Assembly: GCF_018881605.1 (NCBI RefSeq)
Contig: NZ_JACVPZ010000001.1
Location: forward strand, 1,364,001-1,428,000
Length of the DNA stretch: 64,000 nucleotides
DNA from: Polynucleobacter sp. UB-Tiil-W10
GTDB taxonomy: Bacteria; Pseudomonadota; Gammaproteobacteria; Burkholderiales; Burkholderiaceae
Direction: 5' to 3'
Below the pieces are notes generated by a model. It was not told where the DNA came from, made no database searches, and was given only the letters and a program-made list of their open reading frames with translations. Made by a program: the position numbers and the translations under genes. Below, piece by piece: positions 19,084 to 31,760 of this stretch; position 1 is the stretch's first letter; each line of letters begins with the position of its first letter.

Positions 19084-22000
19084 GTGCAACTGAAATCCAT
19101 CAAACTTTCCGGCTTTAAGTCTTTCGTAGACCCAACCCATTTTGAAATGCCTGGCCAACTCATTGGAGTTGTGGGTCCTAACGGTTGCGGAAAGTCGAAC
19201 ATTATTGATGCCGTACGCTGGGTTTTGGGGGAATCCCGCGCCAGCGAATTGCGTGGCGAATCCATGCAAGACGTTATTTTTAATGGCTCGGGCTTACGTA
19301 AACCATCTGGCCGCGCCAGCGTTGAACTCATTTTTGATAACACGGAAGGCCGTGCTCAAGGTCAGTGGAGCGCTTTTACAGAATTGGGTATCAAACGCGT
19401 TTTGACACGTGATGGAAATTCTAGCTATTACGTTAATAACCAAGTCGTTCGTCGTAAAGACATTCAAGATATTTTCTTGGGCACGGGTATGGGTCCAAGA
19501 GGCTACGCCATTATTGGCCAAGGCACGATTAACCGAATTTTGGAAGCAAAGCCAGAAGAGTTGCGCGTTTTCTTGGAGGAAGCAGCTGGCGTTTCTAAAT
19601 ACAAAGAGCGCCGTAAGGAAACTGCATCCCGCTTAGAAGACACTGTAGAAAACCTAACGCGTGTTGAAGATATTTTGCGCGAGCTTGATCAACAGTTAAC
19701 TCGCTTAGAAAAACAAGCAACAGTTGCAGAGCGCCATGCTGAACTTTCTACGCAAATGAAGTCACAGCAACAACTGCTGTGGTTTGTGCGTCAGACCGAA
19801 GCCGGTAAAGAACAAGAGCGTCATGCTAATGGTATTCGCGATACGCAAGTTTCCTTAGAAGAGCAGACCGCTAAGCTGCGTCACGCTGAGGCCGAGCTAG
19901 AAACGATGCGTACACAACAGTACGCATTGCAAGATAAAGTTTCGCAAGCCCAAGGCGATTTGTATCAAACCAATTCTGATGTTAGTCAAGTTGAGGCGCA
20001 GATTCATTATGTGCAAGAAGCACGCCAACGTTTGCAACAACAGACCCAAGATTTGCAAGCGCAACTACAACGTTGGACTGTGCAAGAAACCGATGCGGCA
20101 CAGGCACAGCGCACTACTGAGCATGAACTCTCATTAGCTGCCGAAAAAGAGCAAACTCTCTTGGCTGATTTAAATGGTTTGCAAGAGCAAATGCCAAGTC
20201 GTGAAGAGGCTTATCAAAATTCTTCACGTGAATTAAATAGCGCTCGTGATTCACTGGCCTCTATTGAGCAACGCTTAGCCAGTTTGGGTGAACGCCTTCG
20301 CTCCATGTCTGCTCAGTCCGATGAGTTAAAAGGGCGCGAGACTCGCTTAGTTGGCGAGTTTGATGGTTTGCGTCGCCCGGATGCTGAAGCACTGCAGACG
20401 GCTATTGACCGTCAAGCAATGGCTGCCCGTAAAGTTGAGGAGGCTAAACAGCGTGCTGTAGAAACTCAACAACGCGTTCCAGCTGCAGATGAGGCACGTA
20501 ATACTGCGCAACAACAAATTCAAGTTGCAAATCAAGAGCTTGCTCAGACCGAAGCAAAATTGACAGCATTGACCGCCTTGCAAGCAAGCGTTCAGGCTCA
20601 AGGCAAGATCGGGCCTTGGCTTGAAAGTAAGGGTCTTAAAGAGAGCAAGCGTCTCTGGCAAGAGCTCAAAGTGGAGAGTGGCTGGGAGGCTGCCCTAGAA
20701 TCCGTATTGCGCGAGCGTTTAGCCGCCGTAACCGCTAAGAGCGTTCAAGAAACATTGGCTTTGGCCAATGATGCACCTCCTAGCCGTTTGGCAATTTTGC
20801 TCACAGAAGAAATTACTCCTGCTCATACTTCTGCACCGGCTGATTTCACGCCATTGTTGAGCCGTGTGCAAAGTGCTGGCGCACCAAGACTTACTTCAGT
20901 ATTACAAGAGTGGCTAGACAATATTTATATCGCTAGCAGTCTTGAGGATGCATTGCATCGCCGTGAAAAATTACCGGCTGGTGGTGCATTTGTTACTCAA
21001 CAAGGTCACCTCGTTAGCCGTGTTGGCGTACAACTTTACGCGGCTGATTCTGAGCAAGCTGGTATGTTGGCGCGTGCTCAAGAGATGGAAAGTCTCGAGA
21101 AGCAATTACGCGCGCAACAACTCATGCAAAGCGAGCTCAAAAGTGAGCTGGATCAATGTGTAGCAAACTATCAAGCAGCACATCAAGCCGCTGAACAAGC
21201 TCGCGAGAATGCTGAACATGCTGTTCAAGAAGCCCATGGTTTTGAAGTAGAAAGAATGCAGCTGACTCAAGCTGAAGAGCAATATAGTCAACGTGCAGCG
21301 CAGATTCAGGGTGAGTTGAGTGAGCTGCGTCAACAGATGGAGCAGTTGTCTCAGACCCAAGAACAGTCTGCCGCTGAGTTGCTTGAATCTGAAGAGTCCA
21401 AGCAAGCTTTGCAAGAAGGCTTAGAAATTGCTCATGAAAAATTAGAGCGATCCACCGAGGAGCGTGATCGTTTACGTGAATCCCTCCGCGCTGCTGAGAT
21501 GTCTGCTCAAGAGGCTGCTTTTGCAACCCGCTCTTTGCAACAGCGTATCGCTGATTTGCAGCGTGATCAAAGTACTGCCCGTACTCAAATCATGGAAATT
21601 CAAGATAAGCATGATGCCGCGGCTCAAGAATTAGAAACCTTAAGTGATGAGGAAGCGCAAGATAAGCTACAGGGCTTATTGCTGGCCCGTAGCGCACGCG
21701 AAGCTGCTTTAGCAAATGCCCGCACTGAACAAGATGCTTTGTTACATCAATTGCGCGAAGCTGATGAGTCCCGTATGCAGGTTGAGCGTAGCTTGCAACC
21801 AATGCGTGACAAAGTGGTTGATTTGCAATTGCGCGAACAGGCTGCACGCTTGAACTTTGAGCAATTTGCTACTTTATTGTCTGATGCTGAAGCTGACCTC
21901 ACAGCGCTCGAAGCTAACTTCAGTGCAGATCTAAAGGTTGGCGCCTTACAGAGCGAAGTAAATCGCTTGAATACAGAAATTCAGTCCTTAGGTCCAGTGA

Positions 22001-22605
22001 ATATGGCTGCGCTAGATGAGTTGTCAAGCTCACGTGAGCGTAAACAGTTCTTGGATGCGCAATCAGCTGACTTAAACGAAGCAATGCAGACTTTGACAGA
22101 TGCGATTGCTAAAATCGATGCTGAAACACGTGACTTATTGCAAGGCACCTTTGATCAAGTCAATCTGCATTTCGGAAAACTCTTCCCTGAGTTATTTGGT
22201 GGTGGTCATGCTGAATTGGTAATGACTGGCGAAGAGATTCTAGACGCTGGCGTACAAGTAATGGCCCAGCCTCCCGGCAAGAAAAATAGCTCCATTTATC
22301 TCTTATCAGGCGGTGAAAAGGCTTTAACTGCAATTGCCTTAGTGTTCTCACTCTTCCTCTTGAACCCAGCCCCATTCTGTTTACTTGACGAGGTTGATGC
22401 TCCATTGGATGATGCAAATACCTTGCGTTATGCACAGCTAGTAGCCAAAATGTCTGATAAGACACAATTTTTGTTTATATCTCATAACAAAATCACTATG
22501 GAAATCGCCCATCAATTGATTGGTGTCACGATGCAAGAGCAGGGTGTATCCCGCATTGTTGCGGTTGATATTTCTTCTGCTGTTTCAATGGTAGAGGCTG
22601 CCTAA
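19084..22605 (+). CDS. smc: Chromosome segregation protein SMC
   Basis: This 1173-residue condensin ATPase organises and segregates the chromosome. It has Walker A VVGPNGCGKSN at about 29-39, long Gln/Glu-rich coiled coils on either side of a hinge (about residues 515-660), then the C-motif LLSGGEKALTA and Walker B PFCLLDEVDAPLDDAN. The start is a GTG at 19084. Betaproteobacteria use SMC rather than MukB, often with ScpA/ScpB encoded elsewhere. The stop abuts the zipA start. Confidence 0.97.
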   Translation: MQLKSIKLSGFKSFVDPTHFEMPGQLIGVVGPNGCGKSNIIDAVRWVLGESRASELRGESMQDVIFNGSGLRKPSGRASVELIFDNTEGRAQGQWSAFTELGIKRVLTRDGNSSYYVNNQVVRRKDIQDIFLGTGMGPRGYAIIGQGTINRILEAKPEELRVFLEEAAGVSKYKERRKETASRLEDTVENLTRVEDILRELDQQLTRLEKQATVAERHAELSTQMKSQQQLLWFVRQTEAGKEQERHANGIRDTQVSLEEQTAKLRHAEAELETMRTQQYALQDKVSQAQGDLYQTNSDVSQVEAQIHYVQEARQRLQQQTQDLQAQLQRWTVQETDAAQAQRTTEHELSLAAEKEQTLLADLNGLQEQMPSREEAYQNSSRELNSARDSLASIEQRLASLGERLRSMSAQSDELKGRETRLVGEFDGLRRPDAEALQTAIDRQAMAARKVEEAKQRAVETQQRVPAADEARNTAQQQIQVANQELAQTEAKLTALTALQASVQAQGKIGPWLESKGLKESKRLWQELKVESGWEAALESVLRERLAAVTAKSVQETLALANDAPPSRLAILLTEEITPAHTSAPADFTPLLSRVQSAGAPRLTSVLQEWLDNIYIASSLEDALHRREKLPAGGAFVTQQGHLVSRVGVQLYAADSEQAGMLARAQEMESLEKQLRAQQLMQSELKSELDQCVANYQAAHQAAEQARENAEHAVQEAHGFEVERMQLTQAEEQYSQRAAQIQGELSELRQQMEQLSQTQEQSAAELLESEESKQALQEGLEIAHEKLERSTEERDRLRESLRAAEMSAQEAAFATRSLQQRIADLQRDQSTARTQIMEIQDKHDAAAQELETLSDEEAQDKLQGLLLARSAREAALANARTEQDALLHQLREADESRMQVERSLQPMRDKVVDLQLREQAARLNFEQFATLLSDAEADLTALEANFSADLKVGALQSEVNRLNTEIQSLGPVNMAALDELSSSRERKQFLDAQSADLNEAMQTLTDAIAKIDAETRDLLQGTFDQVNLHFGKLFPELFGGGHAELVMTGEEILDAGVQVMAQPPGKKNSSIYLLSGGEKALTAIALVFSLFLLNPAPFCLLDEVDAPLDDANTLRYAQLVAKMSDKTQFLFISHNKITMEIAHQLIGVTMQEQGVSRIVAVDISSAVSMVEAA

Positions 22606-23682
22606 GTGTACGTAGAGCAAATGATGACGATGTTGGGCTTGTCTGATTTGCAATTGGCGCTTGCCGTTATTGGTCTGTTGATTCTGATGGCAGTAGCCAT
22701 TCTGAATTTTAAGTATGCTCGTGCACGCCGCAAAGCAAAGGAACAAAGCGAATATTCTGCGGATGATCATTTTGCGCGTGAGCCTAGTTTTAGTCAAGGC
22801 TTTGGCGATAACATTACCTCCAGTAGAGCAGAGCCCAGTTTTGGTGAGGCGATGACAACAACTATTTCAGCTCCTGAAAAGTTTGTTATTGATCCGCGTA
22901 TTGATTGTGTAATTACACTTCGTTTTGATGAGAGCATTAGCGGCTCCGAAATTCTTGATGAAATATATGCTTGGACTGACCTTGAGGCTCAATCGACTGC
23001 ACGTTGGATGTGTGAAGGCTTAAATGCCGATATTGATGCTGCTGAAGATTGGGAAGAATTAAAGCCTGAGGCATCTTATTCTGAATTGCAGTTGGCTATT
23101 CAGTTAGCAAGCCGTAAGGGTGCTATCGGTGTTTTGGAGTTATCTGATTTCTGCTCTCGCGCTCAAGCGCTTGCTGAAACCTTGGGTTCGCAAATCGATA
23201 TGCCTAGCGTAAGCACAATGCTAGATAACGCTAAAGAATTAGATGTGATGGCCGCTGAGAGCGATATTCAATTAAGTATTAATGTGCTGTTTGATGAGCC
23301 TTGCCCTTGGGGTAACTTTGATGCTCTGATGCGTCAGCGTGGCTTTAAGTTGGCCCGTAATGGTCGCCAGTATGAGTATCTGAGTAAGGGCATATTAATT
23401 TTTAATAGCAATGATTTAGATCCCAATAAGTCTGTAACCCAAGTGACACTATTGCTAGAAGTTCCTTTGGTGCCACAAGAAGAGCGTGCATTTGAAAGAA
23501 TGTTGTCAGAAGGTGTGGAGATTGCGCAAGTCGCTCACGGGCGTTTAGTGGACGATAATTGCATTAATTTGAGTGGAGCTGCTGTGATTAGTATTCGTCA
23601 GCACCTCGATGTTCTCTATGCCAATCTTGAGAAATCTGGCGTTCCTGCTGGATCCTCTACAGCTAGTAGACTATTTAGCTAG
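22606..23682 (+). CDS. zipA: Cell division protein ZipA-like
   Basis: This 358-residue bitopic protein has one N-terminal membrane helix (about residues 15-35, ALAVIGLLILMAVAILNF). A basic, polar linker follows, then a C-terminal globular part ending with the ZipA-type FtsZ-binding fold (about 215-345). In Burkholderiaceae the gene between smc and ligA is annotated as ZipA. ZipA tethers FtsZ to the membrane. The start is a GTG directly after the smc stop; an ATG at 22621 is an alternative. Sequence similarity to enterobacterial ZipA is weak, so the position adds much of the support. Confidence 0.75.
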   Translation: MYVEQMMTMLGLSDLQLALAVIGLLILMAVAILNFKYARARRKAKEQSEYSADDHFAREPSFSQGFGDNITSSRAEPSFGEAMTTTISAPEKFVIDPRIDCVITLRFDESISGSEILDEIYAWTDLEAQSTARWMCEGLNADIDAAEDWEELKPEASYSELQLAIQLASRKGAIGVLELSDFCSRAQALAETLGSQIDMPSVSTMLDNAKELDVMAAESDIQLSINVLFDEPCPWGNFDALMRQRGFKLARNGRQYEYLSKGILIFNSNDLDPNKSVTQVTLLLEVPLVPQEERAFERMLSEGVEIAQVAHGRLVDDNCINLSGAAVISIRQHLDVLYANLEKSGVPAGSSTASRLFS

Positions 23683-25707
<2,025 letters not shown>

Positions 25708-25751
25708 GATGTACTGGTTGCAAATTGCGATCAAATTATTGAAGGGGTTGC

Positions 25752-26162
25752 ATGAATAAGGCTCAAAGCACATTAAATTTAATTGGACGCATTGCGATTG
25801 CGACTCTATTTTTACCGGCTGGGATTCTAAAGTTGATGGGCATCGAGGATACAGGTGCTTATTTTGGCTCTTTGAGCGTTCCTGTGGTTGCTATTTTAGT
25901 TTGGATGGTCACTGCCATCGAAATAGTAGGAGGTCTGGCTTTAATCCTTGGCTACCAGACGCGTATTGCTGCCATTGGTTTGGCAGGCTTTACATTGGGT
26001 GCAAGTTTGATTGGTCATGCATTTTGGTCTGCCCCAGAAGATGCAGCGCTTATTGCCCAGCTGATATTCGTGAGGAATATGGCCATTATGGGCGGCTTAT
26101 TAGTATTGGCAGCTTCTGGCGGCGGCGCCTATAGTTTGGATGCTCACAAGAGTAAAGCCTAA
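25752..26162 (+). CDS. DoxX-family membrane protein
   Basis: A 136-residue protein with four hydrophobic helices shows the DoxX pattern: an N-terminal IGRIAIATLFLPAGILKL, a second helix with a conserved Glu in MVTAIEIVGGLALILGY, and two further helices. DoxX proteins are small inner-membrane proteins of poorly defined function, sometimes tied to redox stress. It lies 44 bases after ligA and ends at a strong convergent terminator. It may belong to the ligA unit or have its own promoter in the gap. Confidence 0.85.
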   Translation: MNKAQSTLNLIGRIAIATLFLPAGILKLMGIEDTGAYFGSLSVPVVAILVWMVTAIEIVGGLALILGYQTRIAAIGLAGFTLGASLIGHAFWSAPEDAALIAQLIFVRNMAIMGGLLVLAASGGGAYSLDAHKSKA

Positions 26163-26189
26163 GAGAAAAAGATTTCTCCATCAGAAGCA

Positions 26190-26214
26190 AAAAACCACCC
26201 GAGGGTGGTTTTTG
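26190..26214. terminator. Bidirectional terminator between doxX and glnD
   Basis: AACCACCC and GGGTGGTT pair perfectly around a 2-base GA loop (26193-26210). A run of A lies on the left and a run of T on the right, serving both convergent genes. Confidence 0.92.
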
Positions 26215-26234
26215 ATTATTTAGATCAAGAATTT

Positions 26235-28832
26235 TTAAGCCCCTAAAGCCTCAAGCAATTCTGTTTCAAGCTGTATCTGTAGTTTGGGATTCTTGCCTAG
26301 GTTGGCAGCATCCAAGAGAAGAACGTCTTCCACTCGTTCCCCTAGCGTATTAATTCTGGCGGTATGAATAGAGACCTGGTGTTTTGCCAAGACTCTTGAA
26401 ATTGTATAAAGCAGACCGGTGCGGTCATTCGCAGAGAGTGCTAAGGTGTAGTACCTGCCGCGATCATCTGGAACCATATGTACGCGTGGCTGAATTGGGA
26501 ATGTGCGTGATTGCCTAGATAGGCGGCCCATGCTTGGATTGGGTAGGGGATCAGCGTTGGTTAAAGCCGCCGTTAATTCAAATTCAACCAATTGAATGAT
26601 GTCGCGATAACTACCGCCTTCATCTACCAAGTTGCTCCCAGAGATTTGGAATGTATCTAGGGCATAGCCATGACGCGTGGTATGAATGCGGGCATCCCAA
26701 ATTGAGAAACCGTGTCTTTCAAAGTAAGCACAGATTCTGGCAAAGAGATCTTCTTGATCCTTTACATAGACAGCTACTTGGAGTCCTTCGCCAATAGGAG
26801 ATAGCCGTGCTCTCACAATCGGTTGATCGCTATTGACCTTGTTAAATAAATGCCTTGTAAGCCAAGCAATGTCAGAAGAATCTTGTCTTAAGAAGAAAGC
26901 GACATCCAATTGCTTCCACAGATCCTCGTAAGCATCATCATTGATGCCGTAAAGGCGTAATTTTTCTCTGGATTCTTCTTGATGTTGAGCTAATTCTGAT
27001 GAGGCATCTGGTTTTGCGCCGCCCAACACTCTGAGTGTTGCACGATAAAGATCTTCCAAGAGTTTGCCTTTCCAGGCATTCCAAACTTTAGGGCTGGTAC
27101 CGCGGACATCCGCCACGGTTAATAAGTACAGTGCCGTGAGGTGACGCTCATCACCCATCTTCTTCGCAAAGGCCTTGACAACATCAGGATCGGTAATATC
27201 TTGCTTTTGCGCAAACTGGCTCATATTGAGATGCTCTGCCACTAGCCATATCAATAGCTCGGTATCTTTTTTATCTAAGCCATGGTCTTTAGCAAATTTA
27301 CGCATGTCCGCTTTGCCCAGTTGCGAGTGATCACCGCCACGACCTTTAGCGATGTCATGAAAAAGGGCGGCGATTACGAGTAGCCAAGGCTTTTCAAAGT
27401 GGGCGATTAAGCTGCTGCAGAAAGGGAATTCATGAGTGTATTCAACAACCATGAAGCGGCGCACATTACGCAACACCATGAGGATATGTTGATCAACGGT
27501 ATAAATGTGAAATAAATCATGCTGCATCTGCCCAACAATTTTTCTGAAGGCGGGAAGGTAGCGGCCTAAAACGCTACTACGATTCATTAACTGAAACGCA
27601 CGGCTTACGCCCTCGGGTTGCTTGAGAATCTCAATAAAGAGTGCACGATTAACTGGGTTGGCGCGCCATTGACTATCCATTTTTTGGCGGGCGTTATATA
27701 GGGCCCTAAAAATAGTGGCCGATAGACTTTTTACATTGGCCGTTTGTGCAAAGACCAAGAAGGTGCGCAAAATTTGTTCTGGATGTTTTTGATAGAGCTG
27801 CGGATCAGTAATGTCCAGCACACCCTGTCGCTCAATGAAGTACTCATTACCTTCACCTGGAATAGAGAGAATCGTCCTAGACTCTTGTGGAAAGAGAAGG
27901 GCCTCAATATTTTGTAAGAGCACATCATTTAATTGCGTTACTGCTTTAGCTGCCCAGTAGTAGCGACGCATGATGGCTTCGCTAGCTTGACGGGGCGATT
28001 CTTCTTTAATTCCCATTGACGCCGCAAGCGCTGCCTGTAGGTCAAAAGCAAGAACATCTTGTCTTCGTCCAGCCAGCAAATGCAAGTTAGCGCGCAAGGT
28101 TTCTAGGAAGCGTTGATTGCGATTGAGCTCAGTCAGTTCGCGCTGCGTAACAAGGCCGGCCTCATTGAGGTCCTTAAAGGTATCCCCCAATAATGCTGCC
28201 TTACTAATCCAAGAAATGACCTGTAAATCACGTAAGCCGCCAGGGCTCTCTTTGCAATTCGGCTCTAAGGAGTAAGGCGTGTTTTGATATTTATAGTGAC
28301 GCTGAATCTGCTCTGCTTGTTTGGCCTGAAAGAATGCTTTTGGATCCATCGCTGCTTCAAAGGCCTTGGCAAAGTCTTTGAAGAGTTGTTTTTTGCCGCA
28401 AATAAGTCGTGCCTCCAGCAGGGAAGTGCGGACGGTAATGTCTTGCTCTGATTCAGATATACATTCAGCAACATTTCTGACTGAGGAGCCAATTTCTAAG
28501 CCAGTATCCCAGCAGCTTGCAACAAATTGCTCTACTTGCTTTGATAAAGCTTGCGACTGTTTTTCATCAGCTGGTAGCAAAATCAAGATATCGATATCGG
28601 AGTAGGGAAATAAGGCGCCTCTACCAAAGCCACCAACCGCCACTAGAGCGGCTTCATTATTTAAACCAAAACTACTCCATAAATGACTGAGGAGTTGATC
28701 GCTCAGTTTGGAGAGTTGCTTGGTTAATTTACTGACTGACTGTGTTTTTTTAAATTCTGTGTAAGCAATCTCTCGAGCAGAACGCAGACTGGCTGCATCA
28801 GTAATATTGCTGGCTGCCTGCGACTGACTCAT
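26235..28832 (-). CDS. glnD: [Protein-PII] uridylyltransferase/uridylyl-removing enzyme
   Basis: GlnD senses glutamine and adds or removes UMP on PII proteins, controlling nitrogen assimilation. The 865-residue protein has the nucleotidyltransferase motif [19 protein letters not shown] at about 67-85, a GlnD-type helical region, an HD phosphohydrolase domain ([14 protein letters not shown]), and two C-terminal ACT domains (about 690-770 and 800-865). The start is 4 bases after the map stop, so translation is likely coupled to map. Length is normal. Confidence 0.97.
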   Translation of the reverse strand: MSQSQAASNITDAASLRSAREIAYTEFKKTQSVSKLTKQLSKLSDQLLSHLWSSFGLNNEAALVAVGGFGRGALFPYSDIDILILLPADEKQSQALSKQVEQFVASCWDTGLEIGSSVRNVAECISESEQDITVRTSLLEARLICGKKQLFKDFAKAFEAAMDPKAFFQAKQAEQIQRHYKYQNTPYSLEPNCKESPGGLRDLQVISWISKAALLGDTFKDLNEAGLVTQRELTELNRNQRFLETLRANLHLLAGRRQDVLAFDLQAALAASMGIKEESPRQASEAIMRRYYWAAKAVTQLNDVLLQNIEALLFPQESRTILSIPGEGNEYFIERQGVLDITDPQLYQKHPEQILRTFLVFAQTANVKSLSATIFRALYNARQKMDSQWRANPVNRALFIEILKQPEGVSRAFQLMNRSSVLGRYLPAFRKIVGQMQHDLFHIYTVDQHILMVLRNVRRFMVVEYTHEFPFCSSLIAHFEKPWLLVIAALFHDIAKGRGGDHSQLGKADMRKFAKDHGLDKKDTELLIWLVAEHLNMSQFAQKQDITDPDVVKAFAKKMGDERHLTALYLLTVADVRGTSPKVWNAWKGKLLEDLYRATLRVLGGAKPDASSELAQHQEESREKLRLYGINDDAYEDLWKQLDVAFFLRQDSSDIAWLTRHLFNKVNSDQPIVRARLSPIGEGLQVAVYVKDQEDLFARICAYFERHGFSIWDARIHTTRHGYALDTFQISGSNLVDEGGSYRDIIQLVEFELTAALTNADPLPNPSMGRLSRQSRTFPIQPRVHMVPDDRGRYYTLALSANDRTGLLYTISRVLAKHQVSIHTARINTLGERVEDVLLLDAANLGKNPKLQIQLETELLEALGA

Positions 28833-28836
28833 CGTA

Positions 28837-29673
28837 TTAAACGCTTGCTAATGAAGGTCTAAATGAAAGGCCCTTAACGCAATCTGGGGGAGGGTTGCTA
28901 CCTTCCGACCACGTTAGCACCTCAACCCCGGTTGCGGTAACTAAAAGGGTATGCTCCCACTGCGCGGAGAGGCTGCGATCTTTTGTCTTTACGGTCCACT
29001 GGTCAGGCATGGTACGAATATCGCGTTTGCCAGCGTTGATCATGGGCTCAATCGTAAATGTCATGCCTGCTTCTAATTTTTCACCAGTACCCGGTTTGCC
29101 GTAGTGAAGAATTTGTGGGTCTTGGTGAAATACTTTGCCAATGCCGTGACCGCAGTATTCCCTTACAACTGAGTAACCGGCTTTTTCAGCATGAGTCTGA
29201 ATCACATGGCCAATGTCACCAAGCGATGCGCCCGGTTTTACTTGGGCAATGCCCAGCCACATACATTCAAAAGTAATTTGCGTGAGGCGCTTTGCCATGA
29301 CAGAGACTTCACCCACCATAAACATGCGACTGGTGTCACCGTAATAACCATCATGGGTGATAACAGTAATGTCTAGGTTCACAACATCACCCGTCTTGAG
29401 AACTTTGTCTCCTGGAATGCCGTGACAGATCACATCATTCACTGAGGTGCAGATGGATGCTGGAAAAGGTGGGTAGCCAGGTGGTTGATAGTTCAGCGGG
29501 GCCGGAATGGTTTTTTGGATGTCGCGCATGTAGTTATGGCAAATCCGATCCAATTCGCCAGTAGTAACTCCAGCTTTGACGTGGGGGGCCACATGATCAA
29601 GTACTTCGCTGGCTAAGCGGCCAGCTTCGCGCATCCCTAGGATGTCTTTTTCTGCGGTAAATACACTATTCAT
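28837..29673 (-). CDS. map: Methionine aminopeptidase, type I
   Basis: This enzyme removes the initiator methionine from nascent proteins with small second residues. The 278-residue pita-bread metalloprotease contains [22 protein letters not shown] (active-site His and first metal Asp), [11 protein letters not shown] (second Asp), [12 protein letters not shown] (metal His) and TIEPMI (metal Glu). The final metal Glu is in [11 protein letters not shown]. It diverges from rpsB, as in many proteobacteria, and is followed directly by glnD. Confidence 0.97.
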   Translation of the reverse strand: MNSVFTAEKDILGMREAGRLASEVLDHVAPHVKAGVTTGELDRICHNYMRDIQKTIPAPLNYQPPGYPPFPASICTSVNDVICHGIPGDKVLKTGDVVNLDITVITHDGYYGDTSRMFMVGEVSVMAKRLTQITFECMWLGIAQVKPGASLGDIGHVIQTHAEKAGYSVVREYCGHGIGKVFHQDPQILHYGKPGTGEKLEAGMTFTIEPMINAGKRDIRTMPDQWTVKTKDRSLSAQWEHTLLVTATGVEVLTWSEGSNPPPDCVKGLSFRPSLASV

Positions 29674-29827
29674 GCCTTGATTATCAACGACTTGGGGAGT
29701 TTTGGTTTGCCATAATTGCCTAAAATTTGAGCAATTACTGCGTTTTTAGACCTTCTAGTGCTAATTTTGATGATTTAACCACTCACTTGGAAGAGTGTGG
29801 AGTCAGCTAGAGCATTGATATTTAAGC

Positions 29828-29833
29828 TATAAT
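29828..29833 (+). promoter_or_regulatory. Putative rpsB promoter, -10 element
   Basis: A perfect TATAAT lies 108 bases before the rpsB start. No good -35 hexamer sits at the ideal spacing, so the assignment rests on the -10 hexamer and on the need for a strong promoter between map and rpsB. Confidence 0.45.
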
Positions 29834-29867
29834 TTCGGTCTCAGGTCTATCTTGGACTTGAAATCGC

Positions 29868-29917
29868 AAGTTGAGCCTTCCAGGGTGGCGTTTTTTAGCG
29901 CAGCTAGGACTCAACTT
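29868..29917 (+). promoter_or_regulatory. Structured 5' leader of the rpsB-tsf mRNA
   Basis: AAGTTGAG (29868-29875) pairs perfectly with CTCAACTT (29910-29917), enclosing a smaller GC-containing hairpin around a T6 tract. It sits between the -10 element and the Shine-Dalgarno AGGAG. Ribosomal protein S2 is known to repress its own mRNA in E. coli, so an S2-binding leader is a reasonable inference. Confidence 0.5.
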
Positions 29918-29941
29918 TAGAACCAACCCTTAGGAGAAGTT

Positions 29942-30691
29942 ATGTCAGTAACTATGCGTCAAATGCTGGAAGCCGGTTGCCATTTTGGTCACCAAACACG
30001 CTTCTGGTCCCCAAAGATGGCCCCATTTATTTTCGGTCATCGCAACAAAATCCACATCATCAACTTGGAAAAAACATTGCCAATGTTTCAGGAATCACTG
30101 AAATTTGCAAAACAAGTTGCTGCTAATCGTGGCACTATTTTATTTGTTGGTACTAAGCGTCAATCACGCGAGATCATTGCTGAAGAAGCGGCTCGTGCTG
30201 GTATGCCTTACATCGACAGCCGTTGGTTGGGCGGTACGCTCACCAATTTCAAAACTGTTAAAGGTTCCCTGAAGCGTTTGAAAGACATGGCGGTTGCTAA
30301 AGAAGCTGGCGACTGGGAAAAGCTTTCCAAGAAAGAAGCGTTGACTAATGATCGTGATCTCGACAAATTGCAAAAAGCACTTGGCGGTATTCAGGATTTG
30401 AATGGCGTTCCTGATGCGATTTTCGTTGTGGACGTTGGTTATCACAAGATTGCTATTACTGAAGCTAACAAGCTTGGTATTCCAGTAATCGCTGTTGTGG
30501 ATACCAACCACTCACCAGAAGGCGTTGATTACATTATTCCTGGTAACGATGACTCCAGCAAAGCGGTTCTCCTCTATGCGCGCGGTATTGCTGATGCAAT
30601 CCTCGAAGGCAAAGCTAACTCTGTTCAAGAAATCTTGACAGCAGTTAAAGAAGGTGAAGAAGAGTTTGTTGAAGAAGGGAAAGCTGAATAA
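29942..30691 (+). CDS. rpsB: 30S ribosomal protein S2
   Basis: This 249-residue protein of the small ribosomal subunit opens [22 protein letters not shown], with the characteristic GHQTRFWNPKM-like motif, and contains [15 protein letters not shown] and [20 protein letters not shown]. An AGGAG lies 6 bases before the ATG. The stop overlaps the tsf start (TAATG), so S2 and EF-Ts are translationally coupled as in most bacteria. Confidence 0.98.
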   Translation: MSVTMRQMLEAGCHFGHQTRFWSPKMAPFIFGHRNKIHIINLEKTLPMFQESLKFAKQVAANRGTILFVGTKRQSREIIAEEAARAGMPYIDSRWLGGTLTNFKTVKGSLKRLKDMAVAKEAGDWEKLSKKEALTNDRDLDKLQKALGGIQDLNGVPDAIFVVDVGYHKIAITEANKLGIPVIAVVDTNHSPEGVDYIIPGNDDSSKAVLLYARGIADAILEGKANSVQEILTAVKEGEEEFVEEGKAE

Positions 30692-31575
30692 TGGCCGCTA
30701 TTACCGCTGCAATGGTTGGTGAGTTACGCGCCAAGACTGATGCTCCGATGATGGAGTGCAAAAAGGCTTTAACTGAGGCTGATGGTGATATGGCTCGTGC
30801 AGAAGAGATTCTGCGTGTAAAGCTGGGTAGCAAAGCAGGTAAAGCGGCTTCTCGTGTAACGGCTGAAGGCATCGTTGCAACTTCTATCAATGGCACTACT
30901 GGTGCATTGTTAGAAGTGAACTGTGAGACTGATTTTGTTTCTAAGAACGATGATTTCTTGGCATTTGTAAATGACTGTGTGAAGTTGGTTGCTGAAAAGA
31001 ACCCAGCTGACGTAGCTGCATTGTTAGCATTGCCATTGAATGGGCAAACTGTTGATGAAGTTCGTAGCGCACTGATCGGTAAGATTGGTGAGAACATCAT
31101 GCCACGTCGCTTCAAGCGTTTTGCTGGTAGCAACAAGTTAGTCTCTTACCTCCACGGCACTCGTATCGGTGTGATGGTTGAGTTCGAGGGCGATGAAACT
31201 GCTGCTAAAGATGTAGCGATGCATATTGCTGCAATGAAGCCAGTGGCTTTGTCTATGGCTGACGTTCCTGCTGAAGCGATTGCTGTTGAGCGTAGCGTTG
31301 CCGTTCAAAAAGCGGCTGAATCTGGCAAACCACCAGAAATCGTTGAAAAGATGGTTGAAGGTTCTATTCAGAAGTTCCTTAAAGAGGTTTCTTTGTTGAA
31401 CCAGACTTTCGTGAAGAACGACAAGCAAACTGTTGAGCAAATGCTCAAGGCTGCAAATACAACAATCAAGGGTTTCACTATGTTTGTTGTAGGCGAGGGC
31501 ATTGAGAAGCGTCAAGACGACTTTGCGGCTGAAGTGGCTGCGCAAGTGGCTGCCGCCTCTAAAGCAACTGCTTAA
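30691..31575 (+). CDS. tsf: Translation elongation factor Ts
   Basis: EF-Ts regenerates EF-Tu-GTP. The 294-residue protein has the N-terminal UBA-like part with the conserved [12 protein letters not shown], the Tu-contacting motif [10 protein letters not shown] (about residues 79-88), and a C-terminal coiled-coil/dimerisation region with [20 protein letters not shown]. It follows rpsB with a one-base overlap and is closed by a strong terminator. Confidence 0.98.
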   Translation: MAAITAAMVGELRAKTDAPMMECKKALTEADGDMARAEEILRVKLGSKAGKAASRVTAEGIVATSINGTTGALLEVNCETDFVSKNDDFLAFVNDCVKLVAEKNPADVAALLALPLNGQTVDEVRSALIGKIGENIMPRRFKRFAGSNKLVSYLHGTRIGVMVEFEGDETAAKDVAMHIAAMKPVALSMADVPAEAIAVERSVAVQKAAESGKPPEIVEKMVEGSIQKFLKEVSLLNQTFVKNDKQTVEQMLKAANTTIKGFTMFVVGEGIEKRQDDFAAEVAAQVAAASKATA

Positions 31576-31615
31576 TTAGCTGTTTTGGGGCTTGCCCCGC
31601 TAGTTGGTAATACCC

Positions 31616-31652
31616 AAAAGGGCATAGAAACCTTAGTTTCTGTGCCCTTTTC
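31616..31652 (+). terminator. Rho-independent terminator after tsf
   Basis: A long hairpin pairs AAAAGGGCATAGAAAC with GTTTCTGTGCCCTTTT (one T-G wobble) around a 4-base CTTA loop, followed by further T residues. It separates rpsB-tsf from the pyrH cluster. Confidence 0.92.
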
Positions 31653-31673
31653 TTTGATCCTTCCCAAGCCCTT

Positions 31674-31679
31674 TATAAT
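31674..31679 (+). promoter_or_regulatory. Putative promoter of the pyrH cluster, -10 element
   Basis: A perfect TATAAT lies 82 bases upstream of the pyrH start and just beyond the tsf terminator. The region where a -35 would lie (TCTTTG) overlaps the terminator tail and is a weak match. Confidence 0.4.
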
Positions 31680-31760
31680 TTGGCGGAGATATTAAAAAGT
31701 GCTTAAAGATCAATAAGCTAAGTAAATTAATTACTTGGCAAATTACGGAAAATAAAAAAC

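Noticed and set aside
19084-22605. Several long antisense reading frames inside smc (for example 21137-21526 minus)
   Set aside because: They are shadows of the repetitive coiled-coil codons of smc and carry no protein family features or start signals.
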